Assembly: GCF_040438885.1 (NCBI RefSeq) | Contig: NZ_CP159218.1 | Coordinates: 124,001-188,000, forward strand | Direction: 5' to 3' | DNA length: 64,000 nucleotides | From: Nakamurella sp. A5-74 | Lineage (GTDB): Bacteria > Actinomycetota > Actinomycetes > Mycobacteriales > Nakamurellaceae | Shown: positions 34,953-42,444 of the stretch, one piece after another | How positions within the stretch are numbered: the first letter of the stretch is position 1 | How the letters are laid out: every line of letters begins with the position of its first letter | The notes under the pieces: generated by a model | Database searches by the model: none | What the model saw: the letters and a program-made list of their open reading frames with translations, nothing else | Told to the model about the DNA's origin: nothing | Translations under genes and position numbers: made by a program

Positions 34953-35075
34953 GTGCTCGCTGCGGTGGCGCAGGCGGCCGGTTCGCTCGCCGAGTTGCTC
35001 GTGCTCGCTGCCCCGGGCCTGGTGATGACGGCGGCGCAGGTGTTGACGATGAACCGCTGGCAGCACGTGCGCTGA
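34953..35075 (+). CDS. Possible 40-residue ORF in frame behind the amidohydrolase stop
   Basis: GTG 34953 opens a 40-codon frame with about 90% G/C at third positions, encoding a hydrophobic Ala/Leu/Val-rich peptide (AELLVLAAPGLVMTAAQVL). It is in the same frame as the preceding amidohydrolase, with no other stop after its TAG at 34908-34910, so read-through would append 54 residues. GGGAGAGA lies about 12 bases ahead, rather far. A separate small membrane protein or a gene remnant are both possible. Confidence 0.35.
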   Translation: MLAAVAQAAGSLAELLVLAAPGLVMTAAQVLTMNRWQHVR

Positions 35076-35154
35076 CCCTGCTGCGTTTTCCGGCGGCCGC
35101 GCGACACACTGGTGGACCGAGTTGTCTTCCAGCTGATGTGACCGGAGAACCCGT

Positions 35155-35667
35155 ATGACCTTCGAGGAGTTCGTCACGAACTCCTACGAAGCGCTGGCGC
35201 GATACGCGCGGTTGCTGAGTGCGTCCCGGGAGGATGCCGACGACCTGCTCGCCGAGTCACTGCTGGTTGCACACCGCCATTGGCACCGTATCGGGTCGAT
35301 GGCGTTCCCGGCCGCCTACGTCCGGCGGATCGTCAGCACCCGTCATCTGCGGATCAACACCAGCTGGTTCCGACGCAACGTCGACGTGATGGATCCCCAG
35401 CAGCTCCCCGACGGCGTGATCGACGACGAGTTGACGCGGAGCATCGATCGCGACGAACTGGCGGCCTGGCTGGCCGGGTTACCCGTCCGGCAGCGCACCG
35501 CGGTCGTCCTGCGCTACTTCTCCGGATTGGGGTATGCCGAGATCGCCGCCGAGCTGTCCGTCTCACCGACCGGTGCCCGCACCCTCGTCTCCCGCGGCCT
35601 CGCCGCCCTCCGCCTCGCCGGTGCCGCCGATCGCGCGACCGAGACCCAACTGATGGGGAAGCCATGA
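35155..35667 (+). CDS. ECF RNA polymerase sigma factor (SigE-family type)
   Basis: 170-residue ECF sigma factor. Region 2 covers 5-70 (EEFVTNSYEALARYARLLS, DADDLLAESLLVAHRHW, YVRRIVSTRHL). Region 4 covers about 102-155 (LAGLPVRQRTAVVLRYFSG, AEIAAELSVSPTGARTLVSRGLA). This is the actinobacterial SigE-like subfamily named for the TFEEFV start. The stop overlaps the next gene start as ATGA, pairing it with a membrane protein as in the other ECF operon at 26 kb. Confidence 0.92.
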   Translation: MTFEEFVTNSYEALARYARLLSASREDADDLLAESLLVAHRHWHRIGSMAFPAAYVRRIVSTRHLRINTSWFRRNVDVMDPQQLPDGVIDDELTRSIDRDELAAWLAGLPVRQRTAVVLRYFSGLGYAEIAAELSVSPTGARTLVSRGLAALRLAGAADRATETQLMGKP

Positions 35668-36527
35668 CCGATCTCGAGAGCGCCCTGGCCGAGGCCGGGT
35701 CGGATCACTCTTCGCTGGAGACCGTGCTGGTCCGGCTGACCGACCTGCAGCGCAGACGGAGTCAGCGGGCGGCTCGGCTCGCGGCAGCAGGAGCCGGACT
35801 CGCAGTCGTCGCGTTGGCAGGGTCGATCTTCGTGCTCCGCCCTGCGGGCACCGCGCCCGAGCAGCTCCGGCCCGCGATCGTCGGCGTGTCCACCGAGAGC
35901 TCGAACCCGGACCTCAGCTCCGGCCTCAGCACCGGCCTCAGCGCAGACCTCGGCCTCGACCCGGCTGCCGCACGCCGAGCTGCCGAGCTCGAAGCGCGGC
36001 GGAAGGCCGCAGCCGACGCCGCGTCCGCCGAAGCGGCTCGAGCCCGAGCGGCGGCACAGGCGTCCGCTGGGGTTCAGGAGCAGGACACGCTGGAGGCTGC
36101 TGTTCTGCAACGGGAAGCGGCCGCGCGGTCGCAGTGCCAGTACCTGCTCACCCGGGACCCACCGAAGGAGCTGCGAGCCGGCGCGGTCGACGCCGGTGCA
36201 GCGACCCGGCTGGCCCGAGAATGTCTGGGGAGCGGGCCGGCGTCCGCGGTCACGGTGAGTTGGGTGGTGGCCGCGATGGATCGGTTCAGCGACGTACTCG
36301 GATACCAGCAGAAATCCGTGGCGACCCAGGTGGCAGTGCTGCAGGTGGTGGGCGTCGACGCCGGGGGCGACTCCCGTCACTGGCTGATCGTCCTGCTCCC
36401 TGACGGCGGACACACAACGGTCGATGGTCAGGTGGACGGCCAGGTGAGCATCCAGCAGTATCCGGTCGTGATGGAGACTCCCCCCGATTTCGACCTCGCT
36501 CTCCTCGGTACCGTCCACCGTCCGTGA
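35664..36527 (+). CDS. Membrane-anchored partner of the ECF factor with Ala/Arg-rich coiled coil
   Basis: 287-residue single-pass protein. N-terminal cytoplasmic part of about 40 residues (DLESALAEAGSDHSSLETVL), transmembrane helix 41-60 (AAAGAGLAVVALAGSIFVLR), low-complexity Ser/Leu segment, then a charged alpha-helical stretch (about 100-152) and a C-terminal globular part with C155 and C178. ATG 35664 overlaps the sigma stop. Likely senses the envelope and controls the sigma factor; no known anti-sigma motif is seen. Confidence 0.72.
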   Translation: MTDLESALAEAGSDHSSLETVLVRLTDLQRRRSQRAARLAAAGAGLAVVALAGSIFVLRPAGTAPEQLRPAIVGVSTESSNPDLSSGLSTGLSADLGLDPAAARRAAELEARRKAAADAASAEAARARAAAQASAGVQEQDTLEAAVLQREAAARSQCQYLLTRDPPKELRAGAVDAGAATRLARECLGSGPASAVTVSWVVAAMDRFSDVLGYQQKSVATQVAVLQVVGVDAGGDSRHWLIVLLPDGGHTTVDGQVDGQVSIQQYPVVMETPPDFDLALLGTVHRP

Positions 36528-36543
36528 CACGCCGGACCACCGC

Positions 36544-36573
36544 TTGACCTGCACCACGGTTGAAGTGATGGTC
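36544..36573 (+). promoter_or_regulatory. MerR-type promoter candidate
   Basis: TTGACC (36544-36549) begins TTGACCTGCACCACGGTTGA then AGTGATGGTCTG. The ACCTGCACC/GGTTGAAGT inverted repeat lies between -35 and a GATGGT -10-like element at 36568-36573 with an 18-base spacer. This layout, operator inside a long spacer, is the MerR/SoxR pattern. It precedes the MBL-fold gene; no merR gene is adjacent. Confidence 0.4.
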
Positions 36574-36619
36574 TGACTCCAACGCGGTCACGGGAGCGCG
36601 GGACGAGGGAGTCGAGTCG

Positions 36620-37438
36620 ATGAAGACCTGCCGGACGTGCGCGGTGGAGTACGACGAGCCATTGCCACAGGTGTGCCCGATCTGCGCCGACGACCGGCAG
36701 TGGGTGCCGGCCGATGGCCAGCAGTGGATCTCGCTGGAGGAGATCCGATCGAGCCACGCGCGGCTGACGGTGCACGAGCTGGAGCCGGACCTGCTCGGCG
36801 TGCGGTCAGATCCGACGGCCGGGATCGGCCAACAGATGATCGTCGTCAGCACCCCGGACGGTTCGCTGTTGTGGGATCCGGTCGGGTGGATCGATGACGA
36901 GGTCGTGAGCCGGATCTCGGCGCTCGGGCCGGTGCTGGCGATCTCCGCGTCCCATCCGCACATGTTCGGCGTCCAGGTCGAGTGGTCCAGGGCCCTGGGT
37001 GACGCGCCGGTGCTGGTCGCCGACGCCGACCGGGAATGGTTGGGACGCACCAGTTCTGCGGTGCAGTTCTGGTCGGGTCGCTGTCGGTTGGCCGACGGGC
37101 TGGAGCTGGTGCAGGCGGGCGGACATTTTCCGGGCAGCGCGGTGGCGCACTGGGCAGCGGGCGCCGGTGGCCGGGGCGTCCTGCTCACCGGCGACACTGT
37201 GTTCCCCAACCCCAACCCCGATCGCCGCTCGATCGGGTTCCTGGGCAGCTACCCGAACCATCTGCCGCTGTCCGCCGCGGCGGTCGACCGCGTCGCCACG
37301 ACGCTGGGGGAGTTGAGGTTCGACCGGATCTACGGAAACTTCGACAACCGCATCGAACATGACGCGCAGCGGGTGCTGCGCGAATCGGCCGACCGACACA
37401 TCGGCTGGGTGCGTGGCGACTTCGACCACCTCACCTGA
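36620..37438 (+). CDS. MBL-fold hydrolase with N-terminal zinc-ribbon-like CxxC pair
   Basis: 272-residue protein. The first 25 residues hold two CxxC motifs (C4/C7 and C19/C22 in VCPICAD), likely a small zinc ribbon or rubredoxin-like knuckle. The remainder matches metallo-beta-lactamase-fold proteins: SASHPHMFGVQVEWS replaces the usual HxHxDH, QAGGHFPGSAVAHW, and LLTGDTVFPNPN. The HPH form of the metal motif occurs in a less-studied MBL group with uncertain activity. Possible MerR-type promoter upstream. Confidence 0.78.
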   Translation: MKTCRTCAVEYDEPLPQVCPICADDRQWVPADGQQWISLEEIRSSHARLTVHELEPDLLGVRSDPTAGIGQQMIVVSTPDGSLLWDPVGWIDDEVVSRISALGPVLAISASHPHMFGVQVEWSRALGDAPVLVADADREWLGRTSSAVQFWSGRCRLADGLELVQAGGHFPGSAVAHWAAGAGGRGVLLTGDTVFPNPNPDRRSIGFLGSYPNHLPLSAAAVDRVATTLGELRFDRIYGNFDNRIEHDAQRVLRESADRHIGWVRGDFDHLT

Positions 37439-37536
37439 GTCGTCCGGGCGCGGCCGTGGGGATGGATCGACCGGTGGTGGGTACCGGCCCGGCAGCCGGC
37501 GAAGCTGCCGGCGCGACTGACGACGAGGAGCGCAGG

Positions 37537-38034
37537 ATGAGCGACAACACCGCAGGACTGCCCGAGGAACTCGAGAAGATCCACTCGATCATGAAGGGCA
37601 TCCGCACCACGATGCTGGTGTCGCACGACGCCGACGCCGCGTTGCACAGTCACCCGATGACCACCCAGGAAGCCGAGTTCACCGGCGAGTGCTGGTTCAT
37701 CGCCGGCGCCGGGTCCGACATCGTGCAGCAGATCACCGCCGACCCCCGCGTGAACCTCGCCTACTCGGGGACCTCGTCCTGGCTGTCGTTGTCCGGCACC
37801 GCGACGATCGTCGACGACGTGGCCAAGAAGAAGGACCTCTGGAACACCTTCACCGACGTCTGGTTCGACGGTGGACCCGAGGACCCGAAGGCGGTGCTGA
37901 TCCACGTCGATGCCGAGTCGGCACAGTACTGGGACACCCCAGGCCGTCTGGCGACGGTGGTCAGCATGCTCAAGGCGAAGGTGACCGGCGACCGTCCCGG
38001 AGTCGGTGAATCCGAAGAGGTCCAGCTCGGCTGA
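37537..38034 (+). CDS. General-stress pyridoxamine-5'-phosphate-oxidase-family protein
   Basis: 165-residue split-barrel flavin-binding protein of the general stress protein 26 type. Segments MTTQEAEFTGECWFIAGAG, RVNLAYSGTSSWLSLSGTA and DPKAVLIHVDAESAQYWDTP are characteristic. ATG 37537 has AGGAG seven bases upstream; longer readings are not supported. May bind FMN or FAD and act in stress response. Followed by a strong hairpin terminator. Confidence 0.87.
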   Translation: MSDNTAGLPEELEKIHSIMKGIRTTMLVSHDADAALHSHPMTTQEAEFTGECWFIAGAGSDIVQQITADPRVNLAYSGTSSWLSLSGTATIVDDVAKKKDLWNTFTDVWFDGGPEDPKAVLIHVDAESAQYWDTPGRLATVVSMLKAKVTGDRPGVGESEEVQLG

Positions 38035-38055
38035 TCCAACCGGACAGAGGTGCGC

Positions 38056-38093
38056 GGCGGGCTCCCGGGGAAGTTCACCCGGTCGAGCCCGCC
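38056..38093 (+). terminator. Hairpin terminator after the stress protein gene
   Basis: GGCGGGCTC (38056-38064) pairs with GAGCCCGCC (38085-38093), extended inward by CCGGG/CCCGG. It starts 22 bases after the stop codon. Confidence 0.7.
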
Positions 38094-38383
38094 GTGGACC
38101 CCCGTTCGCCCGCGCCGGCGCTGCGACCCCCTGGAACCGGCCTGAGTGCCGCCGACCTCGCGGCGGCTGCTCCGCATCCGCCACCTCCGGGCGATGGATT
38201 CCAGAGTTTCCGATCGTTCCGAGAACCCTTCGTGCGCGGAGCGTCAACTCGCGGCGGGCGTCGCACGGCGACGTCCACCGTCCCGGCGCCGTGAAGTAAC
38301 TTTTCGCCGCGCGTGCCCCAAGCGTCGTGCGTAATGTTCGCGATGTTCGACCTGATGGGGGTCGACATCGGAGAGGACACACC
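38094..38383. other. Leader of the NlpC/P60 gene, no recognised structure
   Basis: About 290 bases, G/C-rich, between terminator and the exported peptidase gene. Candidate -10 TAATGT lies at about 38332. Genes for cell-wall hydrolases in actinobacteria often carry a ydaO (cyclic-di-AMP) riboswitch, but its core motifs are not seen here. Confidence 0.3.
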
Positions 38384-39223
38384 ATGGAGATCTCCCGGCG
38401 CAGGCTGATCACGGCCGCAGCCGCACTCCCGCTCGGCGTGCTGGCCGCCGGAACGTTGGGCACCGGTATCGCCAGCGCCCAGAACTTCGGTATCGGACGG
38501 CAGGACGTGCTCGACCGGGCCCGCTACCGCGTCGGCCAGCGCCTGCCCTACAACTCGGACCCGCCCGGCTACACCGAGGGCTATCGCCAGGACTGCTCGG
38601 GGTTCACTGCCTTCGCCTGGGCCGCCCCCCAGCCCGGTTACGGCACGTCGGAGATCGAGACCCATGGCGCCTTCCGGATCACCTGGGACGACCTGCAGCC
38701 CGGCGATGCGGTCAACAATTCGAACGCTGGATCTGCCGGCCACATCAAGATCTTCTCGCACTGGCTGAACGATGCCGACCGCAACGCCTACGAGGCCATG
38801 GAGCACACGGGTGGCGGCGAGTTCATCCGCACGGCGTACCGCAACACGGACTCCGCCAACAACTTCCACCCGGTGCGGTGGAGTGGCGTCGACATCAAGA
38901 AGCCGTACGGCCTGATCTCGCAGAAGTGGGAAGCGGGCAACACCGGCGTCATGGGCGAGTCCGTCAACGACGAGTTCAGTACCAGCCCCGCCGGATCCGG
39001 CCGGTTCCGCGATTTCCAGAACGGCATGATCATCTGGAAGTCCGGCACCGCTGCGGCCTGGATGATCCACGGCGCGATCTTCGGCTTCTACCGGCAGAAC
39101 GGTGGCGAAGTCCAGATCGGATTCCCGACCGGCGACGAGTACCCGGAGAGCGGTGGATTTGCGCAGAACTTCGAGCGCGGTGTCCTGCACTGGACCTCCG
39201 CTCGGGGTGTCTGGCGCACCTGA
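38384..39223 (+). CDS. Exported NlpC/P60-like peptidase with LGFP repeats
   Basis: 279-residue exported protein. N-terminus has a twin-arginine-like RRRLIT followed by a hydrophobic stretch and a cleavage-like ASA-Q near residue 32. The NlpC/P60-type domain (about 35-170) has catalytic C71 in RQDCSGF and H120 in SAGHIKIF. The C-terminal third (about 180-279) has LGFP-type repeats (GLISQKWEAGNTGVMGESV, DFQNGMIIWKSG, GEVQIGFPTGDEY), which bind the arabinogalactan-peptidoglycan wall. Likely a cell-wall endopeptidase or a wall-associated protein. GAGAGG lies before the ATG; a hairpin follows. Confidence 0.87.
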   Translation: MEISRRRLITAAAALPLGVLAAGTLGTGIASAQNFGIGRQDVLDRARYRVGQRLPYNSDPPGYTEGYRQDCSGFTAFAWAAPQPGYGTSEIETHGAFRITWDDLQPGDAVNNSNAGSAGHIKIFSHWLNDADRNAYEAMEHTGGGEFIRTAYRNTDSANNFHPVRWSGVDIKKPYGLISQKWEAGNTGVMGESVNDEFSTSPAGSGRFRDFQNGMIIWKSGTAAAWMIHGAIFGFYRQNGGEVQIGFPTGDEYPESGGFAQNFERGVLHWTSARGVWRT

Positions 39224-39242
39224 TCGTCAGCAGCACCCGCAG

Positions 39243-39274
39243 GACACCCACCGCGCTCCAGCTCGGTGGGTGTC
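39243..39274 (+). terminator. Hairpin terminator after the NlpC/P60 gene
   Basis: Perfect 11-bp stem GACACCCACCG (39243-39253) / CGGTGGGTGTC (39264-39274), ten-base loop, starting 19 bases after the stop and followed by a pyrimidine-rich stretch. Confidence 0.8.
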
Positions 39275-39327
39275 GTCGTCTCCCCGAATGCCCCCTGTGC
39301 CGGATCCGCCACTGCCAGACTGTCGGC

Positions 39328-40086
39328 ATGGACGCAACCTCAGCTGGGTCGACGCAGGAGTGGGCGCAGACCCCGACCGAGCAGCTGCTGGTGCGGGCGG
39401 CCGGCACGAACGATCCGCAGGACGGTGCGCGGTTCGCCGATGCGCTGATGGACGCCGAGCTGTCCGTCCCCGGCTGGAAGTCGCCCGAGGGCGGCTTCAC
39501 CCCGATGACGGTCCGCTCCACCACTCCGAACGGCACCCCTGCCTCCGAGGCAGTGGCGTTCACGCATCCCGACCGGATGACGAAGGCGCTCCGTACCCTC
39601 GCACCGGACACCACGGACCTGGTGGTCCTCACGGTGCCGGGGCGCGAGCTGTTCGCGCGGGTGGTGCCGACCGGGATGACGCTGCTGATCAACCTGCACA
39701 ACGAGTACGGCAAGCAGTTCCTGCCCGCCGAGATGTCGGATCGGTTGGCCGGCAGAGAGCCCGGTGAGCGCCACCGGGTCACCGGTGCAGCGACCTCCGT
39801 GAAGGTCGGCGAGCCGGCCGTCGTGCCACCTGGCCTGATCGACCGGCTGACTGCGTACTTCGATGCCATCGGTGGCGTCACCCGGGCCCATCTCGGCTGG
39901 ATCGAGTACCCCGACGGACTGCAGGCCTACTTGCTCGGCGTCGTCGGCACGGCCTCGCGGGAGCGGGTGATCGGCGGGATGGACGCCGCCGCAGGCGATC
40001 TGGGCACCAGGGTGATGGACGTCGCCGTCGTCGCGGAGGGGCAGACCACGATCGTCGACGCTGTCCCGCCTTTCTATCGTCGCTGA
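39328..40086 (+). CDS. SseB-like protein
   Basis: 252-residue protein resembling the SseB (enhanced serine sensitivity) family: an N-terminal domain beginning TEQLLVRAAGTNDPQDGARF and a C-terminal domain with DRLTAYFDAIGGVTRAHLGWI and YLLGVVGTASRERVIGG. Members bind unknown ligands; some are tied to type VII or metabolic proteins, but function is unresolved. No signal peptide. ATG 39328 starts 54 bases after a terminator, so it has its own promoter. Confidence 0.72.
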   Translation: MDATSAGSTQEWAQTPTEQLLVRAAGTNDPQDGARFADALMDAELSVPGWKSPEGGFTPMTVRSTTPNGTPASEAVAFTHPDRMTKALRTLAPDTTDLVVLTVPGRELFARVVPTGMTLLINLHNEYGKQFLPAEMSDRLAGREPGERHRVTGAATSVKVGEPAVVPPGLIDRLTAYFDAIGGVTRAHLGWIEYPDGLQAYLLGVVGTASRERVIGGMDAAAGDLGTRVMDVAVVAEGQTTIVDAVPPFYRR

Positions 40087-40092
40087 GATCCG

Positions 40093-40170
40093 CCGGTGGT
40101 CGAGCGACCTGCTGCGGTGGTCTCCTCCGTCGCTCAGGACAGGGAGCAGGACGAAGGAGTCGAGACCCCG
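40093..40170. repeat. Dispersed hairpin repeat copy
   Basis: Variant of the family: CCGGTGGTCGAGCGACC then, after a diverged middle, GACGAAGGAGTCGAGACCCC. It begins seven bases after the SseB-like stop and may act as a terminator. Confidence 0.7.
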
Positions 40171-40232
40171 GATCATTCGCGACCCGCCCGATAGGCTCAT
40201 CGTGACCACCGATGGCCAGCCAGGAGATGCCG

Positions 40233-40805
40233 ATGACGACAGACCCGGACGATCAGCGCCGCACCGGCGGTGGCCTGTGGCTGAACGGCGCACCGATCGA
40301 TGCCGCCACCGGCACTCGCGCGGTCGCCCCGCAAGCCCGCACGCTGAACCTCCTCGCCGGTTCGTTGATGGCCGTGCCGGTCATCCTGGCGGTGGTCCTG
40401 GTCGTCATCGGCGGGACTGACGGTGGTGCGCCCGAGCTCCTCCCGACCGTGGTGCCGATAGCCGTCGGACTCCTCGCGGCCGTCGGCATCACCACCATCG
40501 GGTTCCGGGTCCGACCCCTCGACCAGGCGGACGTCGGGCGGGGCGCCGAAACCGCTGCGCTGCAACGATTCACGACCAGCTTCTTCCTGCGTTTCGCGTT
40601 GGCCGAGATGCCCGCCCTGGTCGCCCTTGCGCTGGCGTTCGCCTTCCCGCCGGTCAACCTGTTCGCGTACCTGCCCGGTGGACTGTTCGCGTTGCTGCTG
40701 ATGGCGATCTTCGTGCGACCCAACAGATCGAATGTCGGTCGGGTCGAACGGGTACTGGACGAGCGCGGGGCTCGGTCGAACCTGTCGGCCGCATTCGGCT
40801 ACTGA
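40233..40805 (+). CDS. Four-helix membrane protein of unknown function
   Basis: 190-residue membrane protein with four helices in two pairs (about 37-63, 68-90, 118-140 and 143-162), the last followed by RPNRSNVGRVERVLDERG. No recognised domain. ATG 40233 has AGGAG six bases upstream, better than ATG 40212 or 40227. It is followed 49 bases later by an unknown gene in the same direction, possibly an operon. Confidence 0.7.
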   Translation: MTTDPDDQRRTGGGLWLNGAPIDAATGTRAVAPQARTLNLLAGSLMAVPVILAVVLVVIGGTDGGAPELLPTVVPIAVGLLAAVGITTIGFRVRPLDQADVGRGAETAALQRFTTSFFLRFALAEMPALVALALAFAFPPVNLFAYLPGGLFALLLMAIFVRPNRSNVGRVERVLDERGARSNLSAAFGY

Positions 40806-40854
40806 GCGGAATCGGTGCATGGTGGCTCCAACCTCACCGCTGGGCGGTGGCTGA

Positions 40855-41481
40855 ATGTATGTCGCCGGGCGTGCCCATTGGAAGATCACCCTCGACGATC
40901 CCAAGGTGCTGCGGGTGGCGCTCTACATCCGGGAGATCGGTGCCCTGACCCCGCCGACCAATCCCGAGATCCCGCTGCTGGAGCCGGGAACCGACGTCTG
41001 GCCGGTGTGGGCGAGGCCCCGCTCGGTGGAACGTCCGCTGGCGCTGTCGCGGGAAGAACGCGGGTCCGCCTCGATCGGGTGGGTCCGCTGGTGGAACCAC
41101 CTGCTCGCAGTGGGCGCCACGGCGTGGGGGGAGCTGACCGACCCCCGTCTCAATCCCTTCACCGCAACCCCGGAGCTGCGCAGGTTGCTCTCGCACCACC
41201 TGGCCGATGCGATGGAATGGGCAACGGCAACGGCAGATGATCCCCGGTTCTGGCGCGACCTGCGGGCTCCCGGTGCTCGGCTGCGGTCGCTGGTCGACGG
41301 CATGGAGCAGGAACGGGGAAGGATGGCCCGGCCGTTCTCGTTGCGGGTCACCACGATTCCGGTGGCGGGCAAGCGGGTGTGGCGGCTCGGTGACGATCAC
41401 CTGTTGGTGACGCACACCCTGCTGCACGACGACGAGATCATGGTCGACTGGCTGCGGAGCGTTGTCCGCGACCTGATGTGA
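40855..41481 (+). CDS. Hypothetical protein
   Basis: 208-residue soluble protein with no signal peptide, no membrane segment and no family I recognise. It is rich in Trp and Arg (WVRWWNHLLAVGATAWGEL; FWRDLRAPGARLRSL), with a C-terminal region SLRVTTIPVAGKRVWRLGDDHLLVTHTLLHD. Codon use is like its neighbours, so it is a real gene. It follows the four-helix membrane protein and converges with the excalibur gene nine bases away. Confidence 0.65.
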   Translation: MYVAGRAHWKITLDDPKVLRVALYIREIGALTPPTNPEIPLLEPGTDVWPVWARPRSVERPLALSREERGSASIGWVRWWNHLLAVGATAWGELTDPRLNPFTATPELRRLLSHHLADAMEWATATADDPRFWRDLRAPGARLRSLVDGMEQERGRMARPFSLRVTTIPVAGKRVWRLGDDHLLVTHTLLHDDEIMVDWLRSVVRDLM

Positions 41482-41490
41482 CGCAAGAAG

Positions 41491-41817
41491 TTACCTCTTC
41501 TCGCAGGCGATGCCGTCCTTGTCGCCGTCGGACTTCTTGTTGGCGTTGTAGGTCGCGGTGTCAACCTTGAACGTCGTGACCGGCTTGGACTTGCCGGTCA
41601 CCTTGTCCCGCGCACCCTTGCGGCCGACGCCGTGCTTGTAGACCTTGTTCAGCTCGGTGCAGTTCTTGAACACCCGAGGCGTGGCAAGAGCCTGGGCGAC
41701 GGAGGCTGCAGCAGCGGGGGTGGCCGGCGCAGCCCCGGCGACAGGCGCTGCCGCGAGGAACAGGCCGGAGCCCAGCAGGGCGGTGGTGAGAGCGGCAGCG
41801 AGCGGACGACGAACCAT
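41491..41817 (-). CDS. Secreted excalibur-domain protein
   Basis: 108-residue secreted protein. Signal peptide about 1-30 (LAAALTTALLGSGLFLAAAP, cleavage near AGA-AP). The mature part ends in an excalibur (extracellular calcium-binding) domain: KNCTELNKVYKHGVGR, a basic middle and DGDKDGIACE with the EF-hand-like loop and paired cysteines. ATG 41817 gives a clean signal peptide; the longer reading to 41862 does not. Role unknown; such domains are often attached to nucleases or stand alone at the cell surface. Confidence 0.85.
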   Translation of the reverse strand: MVRRPLAAALTTALLGSGLFLAAAPVAGAAPATPAAAASVAQALATPRVFKNCTELNKVYKHGVGRKGARDKVTGKSKPVTTFKVDTATYNANKKSDGDKDGIACEKR

Positions 41818-41946
41818 CGGACGAGAACCCCCAGGATGACGAGCGGACGCTGACGCGTCCATCGCGAACGGGACGGGCGCGCCCCGCCGTCGTCACGCGG
41901 TTGTGCCCTGAATCACCCGATGGTGGCAGTCCGTCCGCGGGATCCC

Positions 41947-41972
41947 CGCTCTACGACTGCGGTCGTAGAGCG
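41947..41972. terminator. Perfect 11-bp hairpin between excalibur gene and small TM gene
   Basis: CGCTCTACGAC (41947-41957), four-base loop TGCG, GTCGTAGAGCG (41962-41972). It lies between two divergent starts, where an operator is as likely as a terminator. The direct repeat TGTGCCCTGAA flanks it at 41902-41912 and 42001-42011. Confidence 0.5.
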
Positions 41973-42063
41973 CTCACAGCACATGCATACCTGGAGCCGA
42001 TGTGCCCTGAACTGCGGCTTCGTACCGTGGAGTCATCCACCCAGCCCGACCAGGAGGTCCGAC

Positions 42064-42180
42064 ATGACCACCAGAGCACTCCTCGCCCGCCCCGACCGTC
42101 ACCACAGCCTGGTCGGTCCGACCGTCCTGTTGCTGCTGACGTTGATCGCGCTGATCCTGGTCGCCGCCGCCACCCTCTGA
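42064..42180 (+). CDS. 38-residue single-pass membrane protein
   Basis: Small ORF with a near-ideal ribosome site (AGGAGG, seven bases before ATG). A charged N-terminus of about 17 residues (TTRALLARPDRHHS) is followed by one hydrophobic helix (LVGPTVLLLLTLIALILVAA). No family recognised. It is flanked by a hairpin upstream and a repeat region downstream, so it is transcribed alone. Translation is well supported; function unknown. Confidence 0.65.
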   Translation: MTTRALLARPDRHHSLVGPTVLLLLTLIALILVAAATL

Positions 42181-42187
42181 TCCGGCT

Positions 42188-42366
42188 GACCGGTCTCGAC
42201 TCACTCCGTTCGCTCGACCATCGTGAGTCGTGCGTTCGACATCGTGAGTCGTGCGCTCGACCATCGTGAGTCGTTCGCTCGACCACCGAGGACTCCGTTG
42301 GTCCCCTCCGACTCCTGCGTCGCTTAGGACAGAGAGCGAGTGAGGGACGAAACGCGTCGAGACCCC
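42188..42366. repeat. Dispersed repeat with an internal 21-22 bp triplication
   Basis: Inverted-type half GGTCTCGACTCACTCCGTT, then three copies of CATCGTGAGTCGTGCG (starting 42219, 42240 and 42262), then the direct half ending AAACGCGTCGAGACCCCGA. Lies between the 38-residue gene and the GH15 gene. Confidence 0.8.
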
Positions 42367-42444
42367 GACCTGATGAGGTCCTGCCGGGTCACGGCCCGTC
42401 CGCCGCTCCCACGTACTTCGCCCCCGACTGGGTACCTTCCGAAG

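Noticed and set aside
38035-38383. ydaO (cyclic-di-AMP) riboswitch before the NlpC/P60 gene
   Set aside because: Gene type made it worth checking, but the GGGGGACCCA-like core and partner motifs are not there.
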